A stretch of 64,000 nucleotides of DNA from the NCBI GenBank assembly GCA_040901765.1, contig JBBDYG010000033.1, positions 1 through 64,000 on the forward strand. The letters run 5' to 3'. The notes beneath the pieces were generated by a model, which was not told where the DNA came from, did no database searches, and saw only the letters and a list, made by a program, of their open reading frames with translations. This DNA comes from JBBDYG01 sp040901765. Its GTDB lineage: Bacteria; Planctomycetota; Planctomycetia; Pirellulales; Lacipirellulaceae. How positions within the stretch are numbered: the first letter of the stretch is position 1; each line of letters starts with the position of its first letter. This document shows, one piece after another, positions 19,901 to 28,016 of this stretch. The translations under genes and the position numbers were made by a program.

Positions 19901-20013
19901 GCGGAGACGAGAACGCCGAGTTGCCGACGACACTCGATCACAACAGCTTGGCCGCATGGATGCTAACCGCCCGGGCGATTCTCAACCTCGACGAGACCAT
20001 TACCCGACAATGA
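16948..20013 (+). CDS. PSCyt1-DUF1549-DUF1553 secreted cytochrome-type protein
   Basis: 1021 aa with a signal peptide (about 1-22). An N-terminal planctomycete cytochrome c domain has CFQCH near residue 47, then DUF1549 (DIDRFVLAELDRHG, RRLYLDLIGLPPTPAEADEFV), a second CAQCHTHKYDP motif near residue 332, a jelly-roll-like insert, and DUF1553 (LTFARWLVDPQNPLVARVVVNR; RTYSSTPLQALAMLND). Family members always sit beside a DUF1501 partner, as here, and are believed to act in the periplasm on polysaccharides; the reaction is not established. The ATG at 16948 suits the signal peptide; a GTG at 16900 is possible. Divergent from the DUF1080/cytochrome gene. Confidence 0.92.
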   Translation: MKLGRLRDCWILLGCLPAICVAIEPERVSFREQIRPILAANCFQCHGPDESSREADLRLDSLEMATGDRGGYAALVPGELDASELYRRVTSEDESEKMPPPESNKHLSAEQIELLKQWIEQGAAYEQHWSFAPPKRPPLPAVSDPSWPKNDIDRFVLAELDRHGLSASPPADRYQLVRRLYLDLIGLPPTPAEADEFVSDSRPDAYERLVDKLLASPHYGERWARRWLDLARYSDTNGYEKDRPRTMWPYRDWVIDAINRDVPFDQFTIEQLAGDMLPNATAQQRIATGFHRNTMVNEEGGIDPQEFRFNSVVDRVATTGGAWLGLTLGCAQCHTHKYDPLTHAEYYQVFSLLNNADEVEVQVLTPEVKKQREEIERQIGEQIAALPKQFADSVPQQDLDRAFDEWQRKASAELAHWNSLPPSRMTTNLANIAVLDDDSILVSGDVTKNDIYDLDFDAQGQVASIRIEALTHPSLPSGGPGRQSIEVGGASGEGDFFLSEMTAEVVEGDAEHERVVRKLEFASATATFVTPGMSAAAAFDGKSDTGWRVMGREGEPHNAVFRLREPVTLAPGQRLHFRLHHESFYPAGLGRFRFSFSPNEGELPAALYPDEIASAVAKASMERTAEETASLRDYFLLHTPELKAAQDKIAELRKQFPAPAVALVMQERTEHLRVTHRHHRGEFLKAEEAVSPGVPEVLPPLPEESPANRLTFARWLVDPQNPLVARVVVNRHWQALFGTGIVKTVDDFGLQGEFPSHPPLLDYLAKEFVRQGWSSKQLHKLIVMSATYQQSADVTPLHLERDPENRLLARAPRFRVEAELVRDIALSVSGLLSPQIGGPSVFPDQPPGITEAAYGPLAWTVSAGADRFRRGLYTFNKRTAPFASSGLFDAPSGEACVARRTYSSTPLQALAMLNDSTMQAAARELAISTLEQHEGNAREIATELFRRCVTRVPTDEELAAACEFQAQQQERLARGDYDAAAILHSGDENAELPTTLDHNSLAAWMLTARAILNLDETITRQ

Positions 20014-20034
20014 GACGCGAAGACACTATTGAAC

Positions 20035-20220
20035 CACGGATTGCGCGGATGGCCACGGATTAGAATTGCCACAAGAGGCATTAAACAGCACAAGTACATT
20101 GTCCACAGATTACGCAGATGCCCACAGATGAAGAATAGATTGGACGGATGTTTCTGCTTATCTGCGTGATCTGCGGACCCGCTCTTTTTTATCCGTGCCA
20201 TCCGCGTAATCTGTGGTTAG
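20035..20220. repeat. inverted intergenic repeat of the CCACAGATTACGCAGAT type
   Basis: The motif CCACAGATTACGCAGAT (20103-20119) is repeated in inverted, slightly altered form at 20200-20216, with further partial copies (CCACGGAT, ATCTGCGTGATCTGCGGA) between and around them. It occupies most of the gap between the DUF1549 and DUF1501 genes. Confidence 0.75.
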
Positions 20221-20236
20221 ATAAACGAAAGTAGAT

Positions 20237-21673
20237 ATGAACGTCGAAAACATCTCACGTCTGCACGGGGTCACTCGGCGGCACTTTTTTGAGCAGTGCG
20301 GAGTGGGGGTGGGCAAGATCGCGCTCTCGTCGCTGCTCGCAGGTGCTGCAGGCACGGCGGCATTCGGGCGCTCGAACCCGTTAGTTACGCAGCCACGCCA
20401 CGCACCTTCGCGGGTGAAATCAATCATCTATCTGTTCATGGCCGGCGCTCCGAGCCAGCTCGATCTGTTCGACAATAAGCCGACGCTCAGCAAATACGAA
20501 GGCCAGCCCGTTCCGCCCGAGATGGTGAAAGACCAGCGGTACGCGTTCATTCGCCCCGATTCGGCGCTGCTGGGGCCACGGTTCAAGTTTCAGCGCCACG
20601 GTCAGTGCGGCACGGAGCTGTCGGAGATGTTGCCCCATTTGAGCAAAGTGGTGGACGACATTGCCGTGGTCCGCTCGATGCACACCGATCAATTCAATCA
20701 CGCGCCGGCACAGATATTTCTTAACAGCGGCAGCCCGTTGCCGGGTCGGCCGAGCATGGGCTCGTGGGTCAGCTACGGTCTGGGGAACGAAGCCGATGAT
20801 CTGCCTTCGTTTGTGGTGCTCGCCACCGGCACCGGCAGCAGCGGCGGGGCGGCCAACTGGAGCAATGGGTTTCTTCCCGGCATTCACGCCGGCGTGCCCT
20901 TCCGATCGACCGGCGATCCGATTCTCTACGTCTCGAATCCGCCCGGAATCGACGCGACTTTGCAACGCGATTCCATCGACTTGGTGCGCGAGCTGAACGA
21001 AAAGCGGCTGGCTGCGGTGGGCGATCCGCAAATTGCCACCCGCATCGCGAACTACGAAACGGCGTTCCGCATGCAGACCCGTGCGCCGGAACTTATGGAT
21101 TTATCTCAGGAGTCGCAAGCCACGCTTAACATGTACGGCGTCGAGCGTGGCAAACCGTCGTTTGCGAACAACTGCCTGCTCGCGCGCCGACTCGTCGAGC
21201 GCGGCGTGCGGTTTATCAACGTTTATCACGGCAACTGGGACCACCACTCCGACGTGGCGGGCGGACTTAAAACCGAATGCGGCGTGACCGATCGGGCAAG
21301 CGCGGCGTTGGTGACCGATCTCAAGCAGCGCGGCTTGCTCGAAGAAACGCTCGTGGTGTGGGGCGGCGAATTCGGTCGCACGCCGATGGTCGAATCGAGC
21401 GCCGCTCTCAAACGCAGTCAGGGCCGCGACCATCACCCGCAGGCCTTTACCATCTGGCTGGCCGGCGGCGGAGTGAAGCCGGGAATCACAATCGGCGCAA
21501 CCGACGAGCTGGGCTTTCACATCACTGAAGACCCGATTCACGTTCACGACTTGCAGGCCACCATTCTGCACTTGCTCGGCCTTGATCACGAGCGACTCAC
21601 GTTCACTTATCAGGGACGCCAGTTTCGACTAACCGACGTGCATGGCAAGGTCGTGTCGAAGTTGTTGAGCTAA
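20237..21673 (+). CDS. DUF1501 family protein, partner of the DUF1549 protein
   Basis: 478 aa. The N-terminal TRRHFFEQCGVG is a Tat-like twin-arginine motif. The body has DUF1501 (sulfatase/alkaline-phosphatase-like fold) signatures: IYLFMAGAPSQLDLFD, MLPHLSKVVDDIAVVRSMHTD, FNHAPAQIFLNSG, GRPSMGSWVSYGLG, ERGVRFINVYHGNWDHH and VVWGGEFGRTPM, with conserved D, H and G residues of the fold. Proposed exported partner of the adjacent DUF1549/DUF1553 protein; no activity has been assigned to the pair to my knowledge. The start ATG at 20237 is the only good candidate after the intergenic repeat. Confidence 0.92.
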   Translation: MNVENISRLHGVTRRHFFEQCGVGVGKIALSSLLAGAAGTAAFGRSNPLVTQPRHAPSRVKSIIYLFMAGAPSQLDLFDNKPTLSKYEGQPVPPEMVKDQRYAFIRPDSALLGPRFKFQRHGQCGTELSEMLPHLSKVVDDIAVVRSMHTDQFNHAPAQIFLNSGSPLPGRPSMGSWVSYGLGNEADDLPSFVVLATGTGSSGGAANWSNGFLPGIHAGVPFRSTGDPILYVSNPPGIDATLQRDSIDLVRELNEKRLAAVGDPQIATRIANYETAFRMQTRAPELMDLSQESQATLNMYGVERGKPSFANNCLLARRLVERGVRFINVYHGNWDHHSDVAGGLKTECGVTDRASAALVTDLKQRGLLEETLVVWGGEFGRTPMVESSAALKRSQGRDHHPQAFTIWLAGGGVKPGITIGATDELGFHITEDPIHVHDLQATILHLLGLDHERLTFTYQGRQFRLTDVHGKVVSKLLS

Positions 21674-21732
21674 CAATTGCACGGCAGCCCCCGGCTCTGC
21701 CGCGGGAGAGGTTGTTTGGCTAGACTCTCTGA

Positions 21733-22539
21733 ATGTCGCGCAGTGGCCAGACCTTGAATGAGACGCTCAATCTCCCACTGGACGCGCCTCCGTTGGTTGA
21801 ACTGACCGGCGTTGCAAAAACGTATCGCAGCGGGTTAGAGGCAGTGGCCCATCTCGATCTGCAGGTTCACCAAGGCGAGTTTCTCAGCTTGGTTGGCCCC
21901 TCCGGTTGCGGCAAAAGTACCGTGCTGCGAATGCTCTCTGGGCTGGCGACCGTCAGCCGGGGGACGATTCACTGGCCGAACGAAAACGCGGAGCGCCGCG
22001 TCGGTTACGTGTTTCAGGAACCGACGTTGTTGCCGTGGGCCGATGTGTGGCGGAATGTTTATTTGCCTTTGCGATTGAAAGGTTGGTCGAAAGCGAGGGC
22101 GAAAACGTCAGTCGATGAGGCGCTGTCGCTGGTGGGGCTCTCCGATTTCGCAAGCGCACGTCCGCGCGAGCTTTCGGGCGGGATGAAGATGCGGGTGTCG
22201 CTCGCGCGGGCCTTAGTGACCAAACCGGAACTTTTATTGCTTGACGAACCGTTCGCAGCGCTCGACGAGATCACGCGCTTCCGACTCAATGACGATCTAC
22301 TGCGACTATGGAACGAGCACCACTGGACGGTCGTGTTCGTAACCCATAGCGTCTACGAGTCGGTGTTCCTGTCGGATCGCGTGCTGGTGATGTCGGCCCG
22401 GCCGGGACGGATTGTGGACGAGATTCCGGTGGACGGCCCCACGCCACGGACCGCCGAGTTTCGCCACAGCAGCGAGTTCACGGACACGTGCCGCCAGGTT
22501 TCGGTTGCCCTGCAAACAGCTACAGACGCGAGCACATAA
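21733..22539 (+). CDS. ABC transporter ATP-binding protein (TauB/SsuB/ThiZ-like)
   Basis: 268 aa. Walker A GPSGCGKST (about 55-63), Q-loop in YVFQEPTLLPW, signature LSGGM (about 145), Walker B LLLLDEP and a switch histidine in VFVTHS identify a canonical ABC ATPase. The closest families power importers of nitrate, sulfonates, taurine or thiamine precursors. The permease and binding-protein genes follow on the same strand after repeat-filled gaps, so it should energise that importer. No strong ribosome-binding site at the ATG; it is the first methionine of the homologous region. Confidence 0.92.
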   Translation: MSRSGQTLNETLNLPLDAPPLVELTGVAKTYRSGLEAVAHLDLQVHQGEFLSLVGPSGCGKSTVLRMLSGLATVSRGTIHWPNENAERRVGYVFQEPTLLPWADVWRNVYLPLRLKGWSKARAKTSVDEALSLVGLSDFASARPRELSGGMKMRVSLARALVTKPELLLLDEPFAALDEITRFRLNDDLLRLWNEHHWTVVFVTHSVYESVFLSDRVLVMSARPGRIVDEIPVDGPTPRTAEFRHSSEFTDTCRQVSVALQTATDAST

Positions 22540-22573
22540 ATTGGCCACACAAAGGCAGAAAGGAAATAGTAGC

Positions 22574-22780
22574 TGAACCGCTAATGGACGCTAATGGGCG
22601 CTAATGAAGAAAAAAGTGAACCACGAAGGCACAAAGGACACAAAGAACAGCTTGCGATGGGCGAACATTGTAACCATTAGCTTTACGTTGCATTGGAGCA
22701 CTCTACCTTCGCCGTGCTCGTCGTGCCATAGTGGTTAATATTCGTTCTTATCAGCGTCCATTAGCGTCTATTAGCGGTTC
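22574..22780. repeat. inverted repeat of the GCTAATGGACGCTAAT type within a gene-free gap
   Basis: Left arm at 22574-22604 (gaaccgctaatggacgctaa and continuing) is matched by an inverted right arm at 22751-22780 (ttagcgtctattagcggttc at its end). Between them is another repeat-like stretch (gaaccacgaaggcacaaagg). The 332-bp gap between the ATPase and permease genes (22540-22871) has no other recognisable content. Related copies lie at 48690-48751 and 50705-50782. Confidence 0.85.
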
Positions 22781-22871
22781 AATTTCCTAATCCGTGTTTG
22801 TGTCTCGTCGTGCCTTCTTGTGGCCATTTCGATCCGTGAAATCCGTGGAATCCGTGGTTCGAAAATCGAAG

Positions 22872-23696
22872 ATGAGTAATCAGCCCAACCATCGCGAGAC
22901 TCGGCAGCCCAGTTCGATCGGAATCGTGCAATTTGTGGCGCCGTTGGCCGTCGGTCTCGTGGTGCTTGGCGGTTGGGAAGCGCTGGTGCGAATGCGCGAC
23001 ATTCCCGAGTATGTGCTACCAGCGCCGAGCGCCGTTGTGCAGGCGGCGATCGAAGGCTGGGCCACGCTATCCGCGGCTTGGATGGTGACGCTCAAGACGA
23101 CATTTCTCGCGCTGGTCGTGGCCGTGATGCTCGGGGTAGCGCTGGCGGTTGTGTTTTCGTTGTCGCGGGTGATCGAAACGAGCTTCTTCCCTTACGCGGT
23201 GGTGCTGCAAGTGACTCCGATTGTGGCCATCGCTCCGCTAATTATGGTGTGGGTTGAGAATCGGACGCTCGTGCTGCTCATTTGCGCGTGGATCGTGGCG
23301 TTCTTTCCCATTCTCTCGAACACCACAATCGGCCTGCGCAGCGCCGACGAAGGGTTGCACGACTTGTTTCGACTCTACGGGGCTTCGCCCTGGCAGCGAC
23401 TGCGGCTGCTGCTCGCGCCATCCGCCCTGCCCTACTTCCTGGCAGGCCTCAAGATTTCCGGCAATCTGGCGCTGGTCGGTGCCGTGGTAGCGGAGTTTGT
23501 CGTCGGCGCGTCGGGCGTGCAGTCGGGATTGGCCTCGACGATTCTGGAAAGCAGCTATCAGCTCAACGTGCCGCGGATGTTCGCTGCCCTGGCGCTGATT
23601 TCGCTCACCGGCGTGGCGATCTTCTTCGGCATGCACCTGCTAAGCTGGCTGCTACTTCGCCACTGGCACGAGAGCGCCCGCCCACGCGAAGCCTGA
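22872..23696 (+). CDS. ABC transporter permease (TauC/SsuC-like)
   Basis: 274 aa, with about six transmembrane helices. The binding-protein-dependent transport domain shows VLQVTPIVAIAPLIMVWVEN, WIVAFFPILSNTTIGLRSADEGLHDLFRLYGASPWQRLRLLLAPSALPYFLAGLKIS: the EAA-type coupling loop that contacts the ATPase. C-terminal helices follow to 23696. It forms the membrane channel of the importer made with the ATPase before it and the binding protein after it. The ATG at 22872 is chosen; the in-frame extension to 22794 runs into repeat sequence. Confidence 0.9.
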   Translation: MSNQPNHRETRQPSSIGIVQFVAPLAVGLVVLGGWEALVRMRDIPEYVLPAPSAVVQAAIEGWATLSAAWMVTLKTTFLALVVAVMLGVALAVVFSLSRVIETSFFPYAVVLQVTPIVAIAPLIMVWVENRTLVLLICAWIVAFFPILSNTTIGLRSADEGLHDLFRLYGASPWQRLRLLLAPSALPYFLAGLKISGNLALVGAVVAEFVVGASGVQSGLASTILESSYQLNVPRMFAALALISLTGVAIFFGMHLLSWLLLRHWHESARPREA

Positions 23697-23751
23697 CAGG
23701 AAGAATTGGAACAGGAGAAAGCAGAGGGAGCAGAGAAGGATTGAACATAAG

Positions 23752-23840
23752 CTCGCAAAGAGCGCAAAGGAAGCGAAAGGAAAGAAGAGAAAAGAGATTA
23801 ATCAGCAATTCAGTATCTTTGCGTCCTTTGCGAACTTCTG
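23752..23840. repeat. inverted repeat between permease and binding-protein genes
   Basis: GCTCGCAAAGAGCGCAAAGG (23752-23771) is answered by CTTTGCGTCCTTTGCGAAC near 23817-23836. Another motif common in planctomycete intergenic DNA, set among purine-rich AGGAG-like sequence. Confidence 0.7.
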
Positions 23841-23914
23841 TTCGTATTCTTTTTTGCGGGCGTTTTCGCAAGTTTTGCATTTATTCAGAAGTTGAAACTC
23901 CGATTGGTGTGCTG

Positions 23915-24925
23915 ATGTGGTATCGCCGTTGCTCGCTGTGTTGTTTGGCCTGCGTTCTGTTCGTCACTGTGCCGTTATGTGTTCATGCGCGGGATAACGT
24001 CGTATTGGCGACGAATTGGAAGGCGCAGCCGGAGTTGGGTGGGTTTTATCAGGCGCTGGCCGATGGAACTTACGAGGAATTCGGGCTGGATGTGACGATC
24101 CAACCCGGCGGGCCGCTGGTCAACAATCGTGTGCTGCTACCGGTGGGGCGGGTCGATTTTCTCGTGGGCACGAATCTGTTGCAGCCGTTCGAGGCGGCGA
24201 AGCAAGGCATCCCCACGCAGGTGGTGGCGGCCATTTTTCAAAAAGATCCGCAGTGTCTCATCGCTCACCCCGACTCGGGTTACAAGAATTGGGACGACCT
24301 CAAGAGAGCGCCGCTCCTGATGGGCAACTCCGGGCGATTCAGCTTCTTCGTCTGGATGAAGGCCGCACACGACTTTGATGAACGCAACTTGCGGCCTTAC
24401 AATCACAACCTTGCGCCATTTCTTACCAACAAGGCCGCCGTCCAGCAGGGCTACGCCACGGCGGAACCAAAGCGCGTCGAAGAAGTAATCGGCCGCGAGC
24501 CACTCGTGTTTCTGCTCGCCGATCATGGCTGGAACAGCTACTCCACGGTCATCGAGACCCGCACCGATCTGATCGAAAACAAGCCCGACCTCGTGCAGCG
24601 GTTTGTAGATGCTTCCATCGTCGGCTGGTATCACTATCTCTACGGTGACAACTCTAAAGCCAACGACCTAATAAAACGCGAAAACGCCGAGATGACCGAT
24701 GGCCAGATCGCTTATTCTCTGCGCAAACTTCGTGAGCAAGGCTTGATCGATTCAGGCGACACGCTGGAAAAAGGCATCGGCGCGATCGACACCGCGCGAG
24801 TCAAGAACTTTTACGAGAAGATGGTGAGCGCGGGGCTATTCGAGGAAGGCGATCTCGATCCCGTGGAAGCGGTGACCACGAGATTTGTGAACAAGGGCGT
24901 GGGACAGGAACTGAGGTCAAAGTAG
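23915..24925 (+). CDS. NMT1/THI5-like ABC transporter substrate-binding protein
   Basis: 336 aa. A signal peptide (about 1-25, cleaved near VHA-RDN) is followed by a periplasmic binding fold: VVLATNWKAQPELGGFYQALADGTYEEFGLDVTIQPGG, typical of the NMT1/THI5 (ThiY-like) family, then VDFLVGTNLLQPFEAA, SGYKNWDDLKRAPLL, and the C-terminal lobe (LADHGWNSYSTVIETRTDLIENKPDLVQRF). These proteins bind thiamine pyrimidine precursors, riboflavin-type compounds or sulfonates; the ligand cannot be told here. With the two preceding genes it completes an importer. The frame is open to 23282 but overlaps the permease gene; ATG 23915 starts the signal peptide. Confidence 0.88.
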   Translation: MWYRRCSLCCLACVLFVTVPLCVHARDNVVLATNWKAQPELGGFYQALADGTYEEFGLDVTIQPGGPLVNNRVLLPVGRVDFLVGTNLLQPFEAAKQGIPTQVVAAIFQKDPQCLIAHPDSGYKNWDDLKRAPLLMGNSGRFSFFVWMKAAHDFDERNLRPYNHNLAPFLTNKAAVQQGYATAEPKRVEEVIGREPLVFLLADHGWNSYSTVIETRTDLIENKPDLVQRFVDASIVGWYHYLYGDNSKANDLIKRENAEMTDGQIAYSLRKLREQGLIDSGDTLEKGIGAIDTARVKNFYEKMVSAGLFEEGDLDPVEAVTTRFVNKGVGQELRSK

Positions 24926-25054
24926 CCCGATAGTAGTCCTCACGCTCCGCGTGTGGACAAGAATCTAGGATGGGCATGCTGAAGTTGATCGTTTTAGCCC
25001 GAGCTCAGCGTAAGAATGGTCACCTCCCGGAGGGAGAAGGCTACGATGTTCGGA

Positions 25055-26770
25055 TCAGTTGCGGCGAAGCATTTGGCCAACAGGCATAGGGCGAGGTTTG
25101 CCATCTTGGAATACGATGTTGCCACCGATGAGCAGATAGACCGGCTGAGCGGATCGCTTTCCATTGTCACCAGCGGTTGAAAACAGCGCCAGGTCCGCCG
25201 TCGCTCCCAGTTGAATTGCGCCGCGGCCCTTTAGCCCCAGCAGTTCGAATGCCGCACGCGCGTCGGCGGCCACATTGACTGAAAATCGGCCACCGTCTAC
25301 CACAGTGAAACGTGCCAATTGTTCGCGAGGCACCAGCGGCACGCGCAACCACTGGCAACAACTGACCAGCGGAGGCGGCAGCGTCTCTTCCACCACGGCC
25401 AGCAGTCCGTGCCCGAGCGCCCGCAAGAGCCGGTCGAGATGGGCGTCGCGATCGGTGCCCTTGAGACCTGAACCATCGCCGACAAAGCCCATATTCAGCG
25501 CCAGCTTGCGGCTTTCGAGCTTGGCAAACTCCTGCACGTCGGAGTCGTCGCTCAGGTCCACGCTGCCGATGAGCGTCGTCACGGCCGCCTTAAGCAGTTC
25601 CACGATGTCGGCTCGGCCAGGCATGTGCGTCGGTGTGATTCCGGGCCGATAAGCGAGCAAACCCGGATAGCAGTGAAGCCCTTGGCCATCGATCTTATCC
25701 TTGCCGGCAGTTACTCGCAGGTCTCCCAGATCAACGATGGTCGCGCCACGGCTGCCCCGCTCTGGGCCACGGTAGTCGACATAGTTCACACCGATATCGG
25801 CCTTAAACGCCGGTTGGTCCAATCCGTTGGTGATTGTCGCGCCTTCGATCAACAGATCGAACAACTCGCGTCCGCCCGAAAGCGGAAGCTTGTCGTACGA
25901 AGTGGGATCAGCATTTAGATACTCGTCGGTCGCGATAGCGTTGAGCGTCCGTACCATGCCCAAGAAATGAGCCTGCGCGAGCGGCATGGCGTCCACCGTG
26001 GACCATCCACCCGCTTCCACGAGCACCGTCGCCGCCCCGAATCTCTGAATCGCCTCGCCAAAAGCGCGTGCCATGTAATCGGCATTGTAGCGGGCGACCA
26101 TGCCGGGGCATTCATGTTTCACCGCTTCGGCATAGGTCAGCACCAGTTGCTTTGCGCGGCGGACATTTTCGTTCTCGGTGTCCTCCTGATCGACCGGCGG
26201 CGCGAGCAGTGCCACCGCCGCCGGGTGAGGCTCGATGCCGGCCGTTGCGCGGGCGTTGTGGTTGTGCAAGTTGAACGCGAACTGCGGCTGGAATCGCTGC
26301 ACTGCTTCCCACAGAATTCGCCCCTCGGGCGTTTGCAGGTCGCGGGCATCGCGGTTCACGTCGATGTCCTGTGCGTTGCGGCGGGTGTTGCGCTCGGCTC
26401 CATCGGGGTTCAGCATCACGATCATGTGCAGCCGGCACTGCGAGAGCAGCGACCGAGCGACGGGATGCTCGGGAGCGCTCAACAGAAAGTTGAGCAAGTC
26501 CATGAGCACCTCCGTGTGGGTCGGCTCATCGCCGTGCATCTGCGACCACAGAAGCACCCGCTTCGCACCGCTGCCGACGCCGGCTTCGTAAATTGCCCGG
26601 CCCTCAATCGACTTGCCAATTTCCTGCAACTCCAGCGCCCGAGGAAAACGCGACTTCAGCCCCGTCAGCGCATTCGCCAGCGCGGCATGACCCCACCGCT
26701 CCGGCCACACAGGGGAGATACGATAGCCGTCGTATTCGGTCGAGGTAATTGCGACGGCCACAGCAAACAC
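25055..26770 (-). CDS. M14 family zinc carboxypeptidase with amidohydrolase-like C-terminal region
   Basis: 571 aa. Peptidase M14 motifs are intact: zinc ligands HGDE (H79, E82), second histidine in FNLHNHN (H169) and catalytic glutamate in VLVEAGGW (E252), plus NPDGAERNTRRNAQDIDVNRD substrate-side residues. It should cleave a C-terminal or gamma-linked amino acid from a peptide or peptidoglycan piece. After about residue 280, where M14 normally ends, come sequences like a composite amidohydrolase (LLIEGATITNG; GRGAIQLGATADLALF; YLLIGGNIVFQDGK), without the usual HxH metal motif. That region may be a degenerate binding domain. The start is a GTG at 26770. Confidence 0.8.
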   Translation of the reverse strand: MFAVAVAITSTEYDGYRISPVWPERWGHAALANALTGLKSRFPRALELQEIGKSIEGRAIYEAGVGSGAKRVLLWSQMHGDEPTHTEVLMDLLNFLLSAPEHPVARSLLSQCRLHMIVMLNPDGAERNTRRNAQDIDVNRDARDLQTPEGRILWEAVQRFQPQFAFNLHNHNARATAGIEPHPAAVALLAPPVDQEDTENENVRRAKQLVLTYAEAVKHECPGMVARYNADYMARAFGEAIQRFGAATVLVEAGGWSTVDAMPLAQAHFLGMVRTLNAIATDEYLNADPTSYDKLPLSGGRELFDLLIEGATITNGLDQPAFKADIGVNYVDYRGPERGSRGATIVDLGDLRVTAGKDKIDGQGLHCYPGLLAYRPGITPTHMPGRADIVELLKAAVTTLIGSVDLSDDSDVQEFAKLESRKLALNMGFVGDGSGLKGTDRDAHLDRLLRALGHGLLAVVEETLPPPLVSCCQWLRVPLVPREQLARFTVVDGGRFSVNVAADARAAFELLGLKGRGAIQLGATADLALFSTAGDNGKRSAQPVYLLIGGNIVFQDGKPRPMPVGQMLRRN

Positions 26771-26865
26771 TCAAAGTGATAGATGTTGAAAGGCAGAAGT
26801 TCAGAATGCGGAACGCTAATTTTTCAAAACTTCTGCCTTCTCACATTTTACATCTCACATTCTCA

Positions 26866-27825
26866 TCAATCGTTGCGGCGTTTGGACCACGGGAAGTTCT
26901 TTTCGACGACAAACGTCTCCAGAAATGCAATGATCCGGTTCTCGGCCGATTTATTTTTAAGTAGCTGCGTCCCTTGGATTTTGATCTCAGCGCCGATTTC
27001 CATCAGGTCGTGCAGCTCGTCGGGGTCGGCCGACGCCAAACGCGGGTGGTGCTTTTCGAGAAGCTCGTAAATTCGCTTCACGTCGGCAGATACCTTCTTG
27101 TCCTCTTTGCCGTAGAGCATCAGTACCGCCACGCCGGTTCGGAGTCCAGGTTGTTGCAGGGCGTTCTGCACGTTGAGGCCGCGAAATTTCCAAGCCGGCG
27201 AAACCAACACCAGCGCCTTGACGTCTTGGCCCTGCTTACCGACTGCGAGCGGCGGCCAGGCCCAATCGGTAGCGGCCCAGTTGACGGCCACCGTCGCGCC
27301 GAGTTCGGCGCCCACGAGCGAAAGCGCGTTGATGTTCAGCTTGCCAGTGTCGTTCTCGTCCACAAGAAACTTCCGCACGGCTTTCATATCGAAGGTGACC
27401 ATTGCCGCCAGATCTTGTCGATTGAGGTTTGTGGCGTCGATCTGACGAGTCGAACCATTGGGAAGCCGCTGCGCGAGACTGTCGCCGTGACCGCGCAGAT
27501 CGACGGTCAACACGGCAAACGACTGGTGGGCGTCGGCGGGAGAGTTGGCCGCGGTGTCCCCCTCGGCGGGGGCATGGAGCCGCGTTGCCAAGGGCGCAAA
27601 CACGCTCTGCGACGTTTGATGGTCGGCCAGCATCACCACGGGCACCGCCTGCTTCCCCAAACTGCTGGGGTAATAGGTGACCGCCAACTCGACGCCGTCG
27701 TCGGTCGTGAGCGTAAGCTTCCGTGGTGGTTCGGGACCACTACTCTGGGCGCGAGCCGGCGCGACAACGGCAAAAATTGCAATCGCCGCAACGATTTCAG
27801 AAAGAGAAGAAAGTTTTCGCAGCAT
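26866..27825 (-). CDS. alpha/beta-hydrolase-fold protein lacking the nucleophile serine
   Basis: 319 aa, with a signal peptide (about 1-27, ending ARA-QSS). Fold features are present: VVMLADHQTS, FAVLTVDLRGHGDS, and VLMLYGKEDKKVS near the acid position. At the nucleophile elbow, where GxSxG is expected, the sequence reads LVGAELGAT, with glutamate in place of serine. It is therefore probably not a classical esterase. The same residue is unambiguous in the DNA. The ATG at 27825 follows GGAGG at a somewhat long 11-bp spacing; the frame is open to 27873. It lies 95 bp downstream of the M14 gene's start on the same strand. Confidence 0.75.
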   Translation of the reverse strand: MLRKLSSLSEIVAAIAIFAVVAPARAQSSGPEPPRKLTLTTDDGVELAVTYYPSSLGKQAVPVVMLADHQTSQSVFAPLATRLHAPAEGDTAANSPADAHQSFAVLTVDLRGHGDSLAQRLPNGSTRQIDATNLNRQDLAAMVTFDMKAVRKFLVDENDTGKLNINALSLVGAELGATVAVNWAATDWAWPPLAVGKQGQDVKALVLVSPAWKFRGLNVQNALQQPGLRTGVAVLMLYGKEDKKVSADVKRIYELLEKHHPRLASADPDELHDLMEIGAEIKIQGTQLLKNKSAENRIIAFLETFVVEKNFPWSKRRND

Positions 27826-28016
27826 CGCAGGAACGACCTCCATCAGGGCGAGAAGCAACTGCCGATAAGCCATTATAACCGGTCCGACGGCCGCGTGCCC
27901 AATGTAGCAGGCACACTCCCTCTGCCGTAGCTGACCCGCCGATTCGCTAGGGTTATCAACGGTTATGTTGCGGCACGTCGTAGATCGGCCGCGGCGGACG
28001 GAGCGTGCCTACTACT

